Assembly: GCA_040954595.2 (NCBI GenBank)
Contig: CM082593.2
Location: 8,432,001 to 8,496,000, forward strand
From: Balanoglossus misakiensis
Taxonomy: Eukaryota > Hemichordata
DNA length: 64,000 nt
Direction: 5' to 3'
Shown here: positions 24,701 to 34,968 of the stretch, piece after piece
Position numbering within the stretch: position 1 is the first letter of the stretch
Layout: each line of letters opens with the position of its first letter
The notes under the pieces: generated by a model
Databases searched by the model: none
Told to the model about the DNA's origin: nothing
What the model saw: the letters and a program-made list of their open reading frames with translations, nothing else
Position numbers and translations under genes: made by a program

Positions 24701-27303
24701 TACAATTATACTAAAATCAGCACATATTAAAGAACTCGGGTATGAGGAAGAACTTTACCACAGATGGCCTATTAAATATCTCCTGGATATGAGAGAGAGA
24801 CCAATATAAAATTAAAGCTGCAAGCAGCATTGTCCGGGCCCAAGCTCTATTATCTGATCTGATTATTAAATATGCACATAATTAATGAGTAGAAACATAA
24901 TGCTGTGTTTTATCCCATGAAATATCAAGGTTATATCTATGTTTGGTGCTGATATAGTGTTAAGTAGGTCAAAGGTCACCCAGGGGTCACCCACAATTTG
25001 GGCAGAATATTTTGACCCATAGTGGTCCATGTCCAACAAAAACCAGACCTCTAGCCCTTTTGGTTAGCCCGGAATTAGGTATGCACATAGATAATGAGTT
25101 AAGCAGGTGTCACAGGTGACCCAAAACTTTGGCTTTTCATTATGGCCCCATATCTCCAAATGCCAAGGCTGTATCTGCTGTGGATGTCGAGATATGCAAA
25201 AGTACGTCAAAGGTCACCCGAGGTCACCCAACATTTGGGCAAAATATTTTGACCCCATACTGATCCATGTTAAAAAAAAAAAAAACCTCTAGGTCTATTG
25301 GTTCATCATTAATTAGGTATGTGCATATTTAATGAGGTAAGCAGAGGTCAAAGGGGTCATGAAAAGTAACAAAATTTTTTGATCACATACAAATCCACAT
25401 ACATAAAAAACCAAACTTATAGCCCTATTGGTTAGCCTGGAATTAGATTGGTCCAAGCATTCTCCACGCAGAGACTTGGAGTGGATAATTCTAGCCTAGC
25501 TAGGGGGTCTGACCAATAGCCACTATAGTCTCTGCCACAAGCAAATTGAAATATTCCAAACCGGACCTTCTTTCAGTCCTGCGCGAGCCCAGTTGGTTCA
25601 AATTTACAATATAGTCGCCACCATCTTCGCATATACACTTCAGACACTGTAGTTGCTTTGGTTTTAATGTCAATTTATAGTCATAAGCTGCAATAACTTT
25701 CGCGATTGCGTCTGAAAAAACTATAGCAACGGGGGCAGCCATCTTGAATCGTCAATTCACATTTATGTAACCTAGGGCAGGATCTATGTTTTGCAAGTGT
25801 TCACGTATATATCACGGATTCGAGGATCGACTTTGAAACTGGTTCATTTTTTAGTTCTCTTATTTTTTTGGGTACAAAATATTAAACTTAAAAAAGACAG
25901 GAAATGATATTATAGAAAACGCGCAACACCCAAAAAGTGGTTGTAAAATGTCGCCTGTGGCAGAGACTAAATAGCGGCTATTGGTCGGACTCCCTAGCAA
26001 GGTTAGTCTCTGGGTGGTGAATGTGGTCCAAGATTATGGCGGCCATATTGGATTTTCGAAAAACCCTAGTAAAATTTCAAAAATCTTCTTCTCGAGAACC
26101 GGCGATAACCGAGTCGCAAGATTTGGTGTGTGTGGTCATTAAACAGATGTCTATCAAGTTTGCGAAGAGGAATGTGATTGGTCGAAGATTATGGCGGCCA
26201 TATTGGATTTTGTGAAAAACGATTAAAAAGTAAAAATTCCCTTTCTAGCCTAAAAATTGATAGCAAGGAAATTCTTTTTATGGATATGAATCATGATATG
26301 ACAAGAATAAACTATAAATATTTTGGTAATTTTGACAATGACCTTTGACCTACTTTTGACGCATCATTTTTCTGCATATCTAATTCCAGGCTAACCAATA
26401 GGGCTATATGTTTGGTTTTTGATGTATGTGGATTTGTATGTGATCAAAAAATTTTGCTACTTTTCTTTGACCTCTGCTGACCTCATTAAATATGCACATA
26501 CCTAATTACAGATGAACCAATAGACCTTGAGGTTTTGTTTTTGTTATACATGGACCACTATGGGTCAAAATTTTCTGCCCAAATTTTGGGTGACCTCTGG
26601 GTGACCTTTGACCTTCTTAGCACTATATCAACACCAAACATGGATATTTCATGGGGTAAAACACAGCATTATGTTTCTACTCATTAATTATGTGCATATC
26701 TAATAATCAGATCAGATAATAGAGCTTGGGCCCGGACAATGCTGCTGGCAGCTTTAATTTAATCTTGTATCTTGAGCTTACAAATCTTTTATTTCGGTAG
26801 CAAATTGCCCACTTCAAAAGTCTGGAGAGCATTCTTGGAAGAGTATATTTCATTTTTCAAAGCATGGATGACCGGACTCGACTCGCCAATCTAAACAAAC
26901 CCAAATTATTTAAAATACATTTTTTTAGGATTGCCATGTGCTGATTTCAAATTGATGTGTACAAAAGTAACCTACCTGAACACTCTTCACCATGCTGAGG
27001 ACTGAAACCTTGTGGGGATTGCACATTTCCTCTCAGCTTTGCCTCAACCTCTTTAACTTCATTGACCAGGGGTTCTTGTCCAATATTTCTCATAAGCTTT
27101 TTAAGAATACCCATGTTGTCCTTCGATATAAAACCTCTCTCCTCTAACGCCATGAAAATGCCAGCCGGGTCTTTTGCTTTCTTAAGTTCTTGGGCTTGAA
27201 GCTGATTGCCACGCAATAAGATTCTCAAAAGATTCTCATCATCAGCTGATAGTTTTGAATTCAGTCTTATGTAAAGAGCTCGTAAGGGATTAATTGTTGT
27301 CAT
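15721..27303 (-). CDS. DED-ROCO GTPase (DED, ROC, COR), multi-exon
   Basis: Exons seen on the minus strand: 27303-26976 (DED), 22895-22682 (G1/P-loop GAFGAGKT), 22207-21921 (switch II DYAGQ), 19804-19702, 18491-18346 (G4 motif TKKD), 17522-16250 (COR) and 15790-15721. From the P-loop exon onward all phases join exactly. The DED exon ends in phase 1 and the P-loop exon starts in phase 0, so at least one exon between them is missing from my model. The product is a ROCO-family protein: a Ras-like ROC GTPase followed by its COR dimerisation domain, as in LRRK2, DAPK1 and MFHAS1, but with an N-terminal DED rather than LRRs. Such proteins are thought to couple GTP-dependent dimerisation to death-fold signalling; the partner is unknown. 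The last exon may end at TAA (15719-15717) or splice onward. Confidence 0.75.
16250..17522 (-). CDS. ROCO gene, large COR-domain exon
   Basis: This 1273 bp exon is open throughout, starts in phase 0 right after the TKKD exon and ends in phase 1. It encodes ~424 residues of the COR (C-terminal of ROC) domain: an N-terminal helical part with FYHDVGEILHF, then VILNVGWLVNIFRILI and LIDELHGKGILHDELVDYLL. These match the COR pattern of a winged helix-like core with G.(I/V)L.(D/H).L(V/L)... segments. A Cys-rich tail follows (CVKCKCSRH). This is the best-supported exon of the gene. Confidence 0.85.
17785..18102. mobile_element. PIF/Harbinger-type MITE fragment in ROCO intron
   Basis: It begins after TAA (17782-17784) with the GGGACCGTTCAG terminus. 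Its interior is the reverse complement of part of the 13623-14740 element. It is cut off exactly where the element at 18106 has inserted into a TAA, and its right end is missing. Confidence 0.7.
18106..18326. mobile_element. Foldback PIF/Harbinger-type MITE 17 bp from a splice donor
   Basis: A 221 bp, nearly perfect palindrome: both halves are the same end of the family, starting GGGACCGTTCAGTTTTTACG. It is flanked by TAA at 18103-18105 and 18327-18329. Its right end lies about 17 bp from the 5' splice site (GT at 18345-18344) of the ROCO TKKD exon. Confidence 0.75.
18346..18491 (-). CDS. ROCO gene exon with G4 motif
   Basis: This 146 bp exon enters in phase 1 and ends in phase 0. It encodes EFLEFWMNSIHTHAIKPESE and ends VIILGTKKDLLQ. 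TKKD is the G4 guanine-specificity motif (T/N)KxD of the ROC GTPase. The insert SEIRNQDGSDEKGVPAAPP before it is longer than in typical Ras-like domains. Confidence 0.8.
18849..19545. mobile_element. Candidate DNA element with ACACCGGTGT subrepeats
   Basis: The left end GTTCTCACT plus ACACCGGTG (18853-18890) is mirrored at the right end (CACCGGTGT... AGTGAGAAC, 19512-19543). The palindrome ACACCGGTGT and the motif GTGAGAACGC recur inside. No clear target duplication was found. It lies in a ROCO intron. Confidence 0.5.
19702..19804 (-). CDS. ROCO gene exon following switch II
   Basis: This 103 bp exon starts in phase 0 and ends in phase 1. It encodes VFLASRVIYILVTDLTKSLD and DIMATEIDDGWTVK. 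It continues the preceding exon's YYITHQ, giving the THQVFL(A/S)SRA.Y.LV.D. stretch characteristic of ROC domains. Its pyrimidine tract on the minus strand is made of a CT/CTGT/CA microsatellite (19808-19860). Confidence 0.8.
20351..21142. mobile_element. PIF/Harbinger-type MITE, GGCTGCATTC family, copy 1
   Basis: This 792 bp element has terminal repeats GGCTGCATTCACAAACACCT at both ends and TAA duplications (20348-20350 and 21143-21145). Its interior shares the GGGAGGGGGTGTCCCCCTCC block with the GGGACCGTTC family, so the two families are related by internal sequence but differ in termini. A sister copy lies at 34969-35770. No coding capacity. Confidence 0.85.
21921..22207 (-). CDS. ROCO gene exon with switch II (DxxG)
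   Basis: This 287 bp exon enters in phase 1 and ends in phase 0. The first ~75 residues are a hydrophilic helical stretch. The end reads DMYFSLWDYAGQQVYYITHQ, where DYAGQ is the G3/switch II motif (DxxGQ) of ROC domains. Confidence 0.85.
22682..22895 (-). CDS. ROCO gene P-loop exon
   Basis: A 214 bp exon starting in phase 0 and ending in phase 1. It encodes RREFLGNLQEAAENPNTQKE, then RGRVMLVGAFGAGKTSTKRS, a complete Walker A/G1 motif of the ROC GTPase. It joins in phase to the switch II exon (22207). Near-identical copy at 7899-7686. Confidence 0.85.
23900..24356. mobile_element. Palindrome-bearing insertion present only in block copy 2
   Basis: Relative to 7985-8000, about 457 bp are inserted here. 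The left end GAGGTTATTA and the right end TAATAATACCC are roughly inverted. Inside, 23901-24029 is a palindrome with ~48 bp arms (AGGTTATTACGAAAATACCG against its complement) and a CG-rich centre. The flanking TAT on both sides may be the target duplication. Confidence 0.6.
24816..26753. mobile_element. TTAA-type element with long inverted repeats (1.9 kb)
   Basis: The termini AGCTGCAAGCAGCATTGTCC (left) and the matching inverted right end are flanked by TTAA (24812-24815 and 26754-26757). The arms are inverted repeats of over 400 bp. No transposase is seen. It lies in the large intron between the DED and P-loop exons of the ROCO gene and itself carries a nested Mutator-type element (25458-26023). 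Confidence 0.8.
25458..26023. mobile_element. Nested element with 9 bp duplication, carrying a helicase-like first exon
   Basis: This 566 bp element has ends CATTCTCCACGCAGAGACT and, inverted, CATTCACCACCCAGAGACT. It is flanked by the 9 bp duplication TGGTCCAAG (25449-25457 and 26024-26032); 9 bp is typical of Mutator-like elements. On the minus strand from 25742 it encodes MAAPVAIVFSDAIAKVIAAY then LKPKQLQCLKCICEDGGDYI, which resembles the N-terminus of RecQ-like transposon helicases just before their Walker A motif. It looks like a deletion derivative of an autonomous element that carried such a gene. Confidence 0.7.
26976..27303 (-). CDS. ROCO gene first exon (DED)
   Basis: A 328 bp exon from ATG (27303) to a GTAGGT donor, ending in phase 1. 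It encodes one death-effector domain: LLRILLRGNQLQAQELKKAK, then GIFMALEERGFISKDNMGIL and KKLMRNIGQEPLVNEV. I prefer the second possible start (MTTINPLRAL) because an upstream in-frame GTG is not a normal animal start and because the paralogous exon has the same length. Confidence 0.75.
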
Positions 27304-28489
27304 AATGGATGTGGAACTTTCTGTCACCTCAAACCATCAGGACAAGAAGACTTGAGGTGCGGTCCATCCGCACTGCAGTCGTTAAATAAACTGCGTCACA
27401 CAAACAACCACCTTTGGACGCTGTGCGGTACCTGGTGATGATATCACCTGAGTGACCTTACTCGATCTTTGGACAGAGTTATCTGCGCAGATATTTTCAA
27501 AAATCATACAAGAAGTCTCAACAGATATTCCCACGCACACTGTACCACAGTGCATTTTCCTATTAACATGTGATTAACATATGATATCATGGTCTATTTA
27601 TAAACACATACCTTTCTGGTATCAATTTGCTTGCAAGTTCTTAATTCTAGGCAACGTCACTCCAAATTCAAGATTCAGACAATACTGAGCTACCTATACT
27701 ATAGCAGGGTTGGCGCTAGACTTGAAACCCCCACAGTATAAGTAGAATCGCCTCATATCATGACCTGATGATGACCCCATACTGCTAACGTCGTGCAAGC
27801 ATGGCGAGTTGCGTGCAATCATTACAATCTTGCGTGAAAACGTAAATAATCTGCGCTAATGCGAACCCAGTATAGGATAGTATGTACTGTCAGTTACCTA
27901 CATTCAATTAGAGCCCTGTATCCAAGAAAAATTTTAAAGACACTTCACTGCTACTGTATAATGCCTAAACACGAAGGGCATTCAGGTATTGACATTTTTG
28001 ATAGATTTAGTGTTTAAAAAAAAGTTTAAGTATGTTTTACACTCTATGTTCGCTTAATGTGTACCTTTTAATCCTTATCCTTTTTTGTACAGTTTTGTTT
28101 TGTAATTTGTATTTTTATGTATTTGTACACTCAATGTTTTGCGGAGACTTTTTGGGGGATTATATTCCTGTTGGTTACGGTAAAATCACGAACATTAATT
28201 AATAGATGAGTAGCAATCACAAACATTATTTAATTGATTCAGTCTGCAGATTGTTGCTGATCTCAAAAGTTGGCAACACAGTCATCAATCTCTACACTCA
28301 CCTCAGAACAAACTACAATCCTTCCCCAGAAAAACATACAAAACGAGACAGCAATGGGACTGAATAAATTGTTCAGGGTGGCTAGTTTATAGATTTTCTA
28401 AATGTGAAGGGGACCCAGGAAAGTGGTCTAATAAGCACAGATTTTCAGGATTTCATTTTTACGTTTCACTAATCAACATGCTTTACATA
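27304..28489. other. Upstream region of the ROCO gene, nothing recognised
   Basis: It should contain the promoter of the minus-strand ROCO gene. I see no TATA box at a convincing distance and no other gene. The far end is AT-rich. Confidence 0.4.
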
Positions 28490-28491
28490 TA

Positions 28492-29298
28492 CCGTACTTG
28501 CCCGGGTAAGAACCCTGCTTTGAAGATCGAGGCCATATCCGGTCTAAAGCCCCCCCCCCCCCCCCCCCCCCCAAATGTATGATGATTTACTTTCGCGCTG
28601 ATTATCGTACCCACCGCGGCCGACTGGCCACGCTGAGTTTTATCATGGTACCTCCATGGTTATATATAGCCGCTCTAGAAAACATGACCTCAGACAGGTC
28701 CCTCGGGACCGTGCCTCGAATTCAACGATCACGTAGATGGACGCGCTGCCGCGTATAAGGTCACCGGGGAGCTTTCCAAAGCGGCCGCGTGGAGCTGCTT
28801 CAGTCCGTCCTCGACGCGAAACACCCAAAATTGGAAGATCCCGACTTGGACTCGGAGAATGATCCACTCAAAAATTCCGGTAGAGAAAGGCATGATTGCC
28901 ACGATTAAGATAGATGTATTTACGTGCGTCCGTCCGTCGACGTCTAAGTATTAAATGCATGTGTGGGATCGACCATTTACCAATGTCCCGGTTAAACGGG
29001 ATGTTTTGTCTGCGCCCATGGTGTCCCGATTAAACGGCGGCGACTGTAATATGTTTTCTGTATTTCATTTATGGGTAAAAAACTTTTTATTATTTAATAA
29101 ATACATTGTTTGACCGTGAAATGTTTGGCCATGTTTAATATTTGCATCATTATTCACCCCTTCCTCGTGTCCATAGGCCCTCATTTGCATAAATGTCGAG
29201 GTTGCGTCCGGGCTAAAGCCCCCCCCCCCCCCCCCCCCCCCTGTTTTTTCGCTAATCTATGGGCCCAGCACCCGGGGCTCTTACCCGGGCAAGTACGG
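28492..29298. mobile_element. Mariner-type non-autonomous element
   Basis: An 807 bp element with terminal repeats CCGTACTTGCCCGGGTAAGA at both ends and TA on each side (28490-28491, 29299-29300), the target of Tc1/mariner elements. Subterminal C-runs of about 20 bases follow CTAAAGCCC on the left and appear again near 29220. No transposase frame is seen; the 74-codon minus frame inside is not convincing. Confidence 0.8.
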
Positions 29299-29440
29299 TA
29301 TATTACAGCTGATTTGATTGGTCAAAGCTTCGTACCTGTTGGCTGAAGGTTGGCTTTTCATTTCACTGAACATACTCCCTCAGATTACTGGAACCACGTC
29401 TGCCCACAATTTAAAGTCCTATTTTCTAAGTGAGATATTT

Positions 29441-30530
29441 CTGTAATGGAAATGGAGAAAGTACCTTATATTTTCTGTAAAATAGACATTTAATTGGCAA
29501 GCCGTCCTGCATCAATTATTAATTCTGTACATGCACTGAAGCGCCCTGACAGCTGGGTGTGTTGCATGGTCTTTAACCTTGTTTCAAATCAGAAACTTTC
29601 TGCAATTTCAAGACAGATCTTACGCGCCATTGGAGAGCTCCATTGCCTGGTCAATCATACTGTTTTCATTCATTCATTGCGGCATCAATATATTTTATCT
29701 ATTCTAGCCGAAGAGCTTGGCACCTGTTGAAATGAACTCATCTGCTGTGGGCCAGTTTATTGGTGGCAGCTGACCAGAGGAGAGCACCTTCTTTCCCGGC
29801 AAGCCACCAAGTAAAGTTCCACGCTGCCCACCACAGATGCCAGCATTCATTCATGCGAGTGAGTGTAATTGCAATTTTGCCTATTCTAGATCTGTAATGG
29901 AAATGGAGAAAGTACCTTATATTTTCTGTAAAATAGACATTTAATTGGCAAGCCGTCCTGCATCAATTATTAATTCTGTACATGCACTGAAGCGCCCTCA
30001 CAGCTGGGTGTGTTGCATGGTCTTTAACCTTGTTTCAAATCAGAGTAATTTTTTTGTACTTTCTGCAATTTCAAGACAGATCTTACGTGCCATTGGAGAG
30101 CTCCATTGCCTGGTCAATCATACTGTTTTCATTCATTCATTGCGGCATCAATATATTTTATCTATTCTAGCCGAAGAGCTTGGCACCTGTTGAAATGAAC
30201 TCATCTGCTGTGGGCCAGTTTATTGGTGGCAGCTGACCAGAGGAGAGCACCTTCTTTCCCGGCAAGCCACCAAGTAAAGTTCCACGCTGCCCACCACAGA
30301 TGCCAGCATTCATTCATGCGAGTGAGTGTAATTGCAATTTTGCCTATTCTAGATCTGTAATGGAAATGGAGAAAGTACCTTACATTTTCTGTAAAATAGA
30401 CATTTAATTGGCAAGCCGTCCTGCATCAATTATTAATTCTGTACATGCACTGAAGCGCCCTGACAGCTGGGTGTGTTGCATGGTCTTTAACCTTGTTTCA
30501 AATCAGAGTACTTTCTGCAATTTCAAGACA
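29441..30530. repeat. Tandem repeat, ~455 bp unit, about 2.4 copies
   Basis: Units start with CTGTAATGGAAATGGAGAAA at 29441, 29892 and 30355 (periods 451 and 463 bp); the third is truncated near 30530. Copies are almost identical, so the expansion is recent. The open frames inside (from about 29494 and 29945) have no recognisable content. Confidence 0.9.
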
Positions 30531-30719
30531 GATTTACTAGTATTTTGATAACATGTACTGGATGGCCACACAAGTTATGTAAATGATGTCGTATTTGAGC
30601 CAATCCAGGGACAGGAAATTGCCAGTGTTAGTGACGACCGTACCTGTCGCGCCTGGGACTTGGATAGACTCCAGATGGCGTGCTTCCCGCTCTACTCACC
30701 AGGGATGTCTGTCTGTTGG

Positions 30720-31491
30720 GGCTAGTTATACTTTGCGAAACAACGAAACAGCGAAACGAAACAGCGAAACGACGAAACCATTATTAAAATAGGGGCCAGT
30801 CATCAAGACGGAGGCGTATTATTATTTTAAAAGTTTCCAAATAAGTTCCTGGTCTGCGGCCTGGTACTAGTGGTTGCGCGCCAAAAAAGAATCCCGCCCC
30901 AAAAGGTCAATGTACGAGTATATTCACAGGGCTAAGGATTAGTTGAAACAAAGCAGTAGTGTCCGTAAGCTTTCGAGGGTCAAACACTGATGGGGGGTAA
31001 GAGTAGTAGTTATATATAGAAACACATGTAACTCACACAACACAGTATCATTGTCGAAATTTCTTTATTATCTTAATTGCAATTCATGCCTCCCCGCCTT
31101 GTGGTATTTAAGGAAATAGTGTCAGTTGCTGCCGCATTTTGAGGTTTCGATCTTTTGTGGTTTCGTTGTGCGCGCGCGTATATTCACTGTGTACATGTAT
31201 ATGTAGCAGTTTGGCATGAATCGTTTGCGCGCACACGACGTCGACTCTACCACTACATAGTACCAGGCCGCAGACCAGGAACTGGCGACCCGCCGTTTGT
31301 TTCCAACGCAAAATTCTAATGTTGAATTTCCGAGAAAACAATTTATCTGACCTGTAGTTTTCTTGGCTCGCTTACGTTTTAATTTGGAAACTTTAAAAAA
31401 AATCATACGCCACCGTCTTGATGACTGGCCCCTATTTTAATAATGGTTTCGTCGTTTCGCTGTTTCGTTGTTTCGCAAAGTATAACTAGCC
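30720..31491. mobile_element. Mutator-like MITE with long TIRs
   Basis: A 772 bp element with termini GGCTAGTTATACTTTGCGAA at both ends and TIRs of roughly 100-180 bp containing GAAACAGC-type short repeats. It is flanked by the perfect 9 bp duplication GTCTGTTGG (30711-30719 and 31492-31500). Long TIRs plus a 9 bp duplication are the hallmark of Mutator-like elements. No transposase is present. Confidence 0.85.
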
Positions 31492-31500
31492 GTCTGTTGG

Positions 31501-32513
31501 CATCCAGACGAACCAGCCAAGGTCGGTGAAGTCACAGTGACCTGCGAAAAAAACATTGTTATAAAGTTCAGTGCTTATCACGGTACTAGTTGAAGCATAG
31601 CTCATAAGTTACAGTAGGTGCAATTATTGTAGCCTTGGTGGGTTGGTGGGCTGTCAGGGTAAGCCTAATTCAAGATTCACGTTTCAAGTTTCAAGATTCA
31701 CGTTTCAAGTTTCACGTTCCACAGCCCAAGATTCATATTCTGATTCAGATTCGAGTCTTGTCTAATATGTTTATGCTGCCGTAACCAGGGGTGCGTACGA
31801 TTGTTTATTGTCCTCGATCCCCCAAGCAAGGTTCGATTATCGCGTGACATCATTGTCGGGTATCTCTTCAAGTTCAGTTTCAACAACATTTTTCAAAGAG
31901 AGATGCACCCTATTTATTATTTTCTAACACATGAATTTTGAAATAAACAATTCTGTGGTAATTTGGATAAAAGTTTTAGGCTGGTCTGCCATGGGGTTGC
32001 AAACGTACCGTTCGATTAATTTTCCCCACTTCCCTGATTGGTGAGCAAAAGTTTGCCAACAACCCCATTTAATTCCTTCAGCTCCCCTGGAAATATAATG
32101 GCTCCCCCCAAAGATGAGGATTGCAAACAAATAGATTGTGTAACTATGTAGGGAGTTAACAGGCAGCTGTAGTTAACACACAGGACACAACACATACTGA
32201 GAAAATTGCCCTATGGTGGAGATAGTGGAGCTAAATTCACCATTGTAAATTTTTGTGATTTATTTTATTTATTGCAAACTTTTAATTATTCAAATTTATC
32301 CATGTATGTCATGTATTCCTTTAGATTATTTAAATTTATTGATATTCAAGTTTATTCATTTATTCAAATTTATCACAACCAGAATGTAGAATACAATTGC
32401 CCCCTCCCCCCAAAAAACCCACGACTTCGGTCTTTCGCCAACTCTTTTCTCCGAATATAGCAAAATGTGACACAGTGAATAGCTGGTATATGGATTTAGT
32501 GGGACGTCGTCGT
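31501..32513. other. Non-coding, short tandem repeat only
   Basis: A ~21 bp tandem repeat of the type CAAGATTCACGTTTCAAGTTT lies at about 31672-31726. The remainder is AT-rich with no recognised gene. It ends at the left terminus of the 9.9 kb transposon. Confidence 0.5.
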
Positions 32514-32578
32514 TAGTCTGGTCCCCTGCCCCATCCCCGCCGCTGGCTGCGCTGCTCAAGGGAAGGGTCAGGTATGGG

Positions 32579-32614
32579 CCGCCATTTTGGTCAGGATCCT
32601 GACCAAAATGGCGG
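32579..32614. promoter_or_regulatory. 36 bp perfect palindrome with two YY1-like sites
   Basis: The arm CCGCCATTTTGGTCAG is followed, around a GATC centre, by its exact reverse complement. AAAATGGCGG is the core of the YY1 binding site, here present in both orientations about 50 bp upstream of the transposase ATG (32663). It sits at the inner edge of the left terminal repeat, so it may also be a structural transposon feature. A similar AAAATGGC surrounds the ATG itself. Confidence 0.5.
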
Positions 32615-32640
32615 ACTGCCACATCACTTCAACTGTTCAG

Positions 32641-32648
32641 TGACGTCA
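32641..32648. promoter_or_regulatory. CRE-like site TGACGTCA
   Basis: A full palindromic CREB/ATF consensus 15 bp upstream of the transposase start codon. With the neighbouring YY1-like palindrome it makes a plausible compact promoter. This is based on motif match only. Confidence 0.4.
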
Positions 32649-33665
32649 CATGATACACCAAAATGGCTGCGACCGTGAAAACAACACCAGTAAAGATCAA
32701 CGCAAGTACATCTGTTGCTTGTGGGAAAGGTGAGCAGCGGTTAAAGAAAATTTACGGCAACAATCGACTACAAATGTTGATCTTCAAATATGGGGACATA
32801 GATGTAACTGAAGGTAACATCTGCTGAAACTGTGAACGACGCCTGATGACGATAGACAAAATGGTCAATGATTTTAGGCAGAAATGCCAATGTCAATACC
32901 GTTCAGCTTTAAGTCAAGTAAAACGATGTGCCAAATCACCGCTCCAAGAGGAAACCAAAAAGCAATTTCAGGGAAATTCTATTCGCAGCCCCTCTTTCCC
33001 CGTTAAATTGTTGGGTGATGTAGACTCTTACAGCAGGCGGCATATAGAAATCCGCCCATTGGAACCAATCATACAGCTACAGGGCAGCACTGTGACATCC
33101 ACAAATGCAGCGGTTTCAGGAAACCATTCAAGTCCGTCCAGGAGTACAAATGAACATACATACTGCAAAGATATTTCACAGGCTGTTTCTACAAATACAG
33201 CTAAGAAGTCATCTTCAACTACAAGCCTAACGGAATATGATGGTGTTTTACTGAAGCTGAAAGATTTGATTTTAAGTATATAAAGATACGTGTCAGTACC
33301 TCACCAATAACAATGTTAAAACATTAACATCTGCCATTTCTACAAGGTCACCTGAAGCTATGGCAAAAACAGCCATGGACATTCCTGCTGTTGCAGACAA
33401 TGTACTGAAATACCTGTGTGTGAAAATCAACAACATGGCTTCCAACATGGGAAACAGGAAGCATGGGATAAGCTATATCTCATGAATAAGGACTATGACA
33501 GCCTGAAGTCTATGTCCTGGAATGAGGCTTTAGGTGAAGCACTCGATAAATTCCCAGAGTTTGTTCGGCTATTAGTCTCATTCATGGTTCCCCCCGAGAA
33601 CAAAAACCTACTTGAGAAATTACGTGTCAAGATACCACGAATTGGGATGATATATGCCATGATTA

Positions 33666-33847
33666 CCGTTAAAGTCATTTTATAAGACGCACCTTTTTTG
33701 AGTGACAGTGTGTGCCGAAAAGGGGGTGCGACTTATAATACCAATGTTCTGTTGTATTCATTTCCTTAAAATCTCCTCCCAAACAAGTCTTTCAAAGAAG
33801 GGGTGCGACTTATAATACCGCTGCGACTTATAAAATGACTTTAACGG
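33666..33847. mobile_element. Mariner-type MITE in transposase exon
   Basis: A 182 bp element with termini CCGTTAAAGTCATTTTATAA at both ends, flanked by TA (33664-33665 and 33848-33849). The motif GGGTGCGACTTATAATACC occurs twice inside. It interrupts the transposase reading frame after IGMIYAM. Confidence 0.8.
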
Positions 33848-34968
33848 TATGCAAGGGAGACTGCCAGAATTGAGCAGAGTGCAGAGAGTAGTAGGTCTGA
33901 CACTACAGGATCATCTTACAGACCAAAAGGTAAAACATAATTCTAGTAATTGCATGCTAATAATAGTCATTATGTGAGATCACTATCACTCTGTATGGTA
34001 TCAGTTCCTTTACTGAACATTTTTAAAGAAAGGTTTAACATTATCATCAGTAACTGTAGCCATGAAATAATTATTTGAGTTTTGAAATCATGTCCCTCGG
34101 CCTGGCAACAAGCAAGGAAAGTGAGAGAGACAGGATTTTCAATCATTCTTTTTTCCCCTTTTCTATTGATTTGACAGGTATATGATAGACTTCAGAAACT
34201 TGGTATCTGTCTGAGTTATGCACAAAGTAAGGCAGTCATGGAAGAAGTTGGTGGTCATTTCAATGCAGAGTTAATAGATGCTGTCAGAAGTGGTAAATCC
34301 TTTAGATTTGTCGGAGATAACTGCAATTACAGAATTAATGTTCAAGATGAGCGCATTGACAGACATGAGAAGATGCACCATGATTTCGCTTCAGCTGCAA
34401 TTGTACAGTTGTTGGGTTTTGAGGACCTTGATAACTCTAAACTACTCCATGATTATATGTGTGCCAATCACACAATGTTTCTCACAAGTGATATTGATTG
34501 TCAACTGATAAAGGAAGAATATGTCATCCATGTTGCCCGTGTTGCTGTAAGAATGTTACCCAGCTTCCAGTTCCTCAGAGATGTGATACCACACTTCATA
34601 TTAGGAAAATACAGCTCTGAATTGGCCAAGACAAATAAAGTAATACCTCTTCCGGTATTGGTGGATTGTAATGAACAATAGTTACAATGATGTTGTCCAT
34701 GTATTGGAGTTTTATGAAGACACTGTACGTGACATCTACAGAAAGGCTGGAGTTGATCTGGATGACAATGTCAAAGTGCACATAGGTGGTGACCAACTTA
34801 CAAGGGAGCGGTTTTCTGGTGCTAAACGACTCAGGATTCGAGGAGCAACAACAGCAGAGAGGTTCGGCCACTTAGGTCCCATAACATTTGAATTTTTTCC
34901 ATATGCAAATGATTTATCTCTCTTTAATATTCAAAGTTTTGTATAAGGATGGCAGTGTACAGGAGTTA

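Larger units (their letters stand above)
22246..24800. repeat. Paralogous block, copy 2 (partner 7256-8465)
   Basis: Same-orientation partner of 7256-8465. It contains the functional-looking P-loop exon. It is enlarged by extra GA-rich repeat units related to the 8.7-11.6 kb array (about 22975-23880) and by the palindromic insertion at 23900-24356. Confidence 0.8.

Noticed and set aside
28643-28867. Arg-rich minus-strand frame of 74 codons
   Set aside because: Inside the mariner-type non-autonomous element; no transposase similarity.
31790-31860. Possible tRNA B-box (GGTTCGATTATC)
   Set aside because: No A-box, cloverleaf or acceptor stem could be drawn around it.
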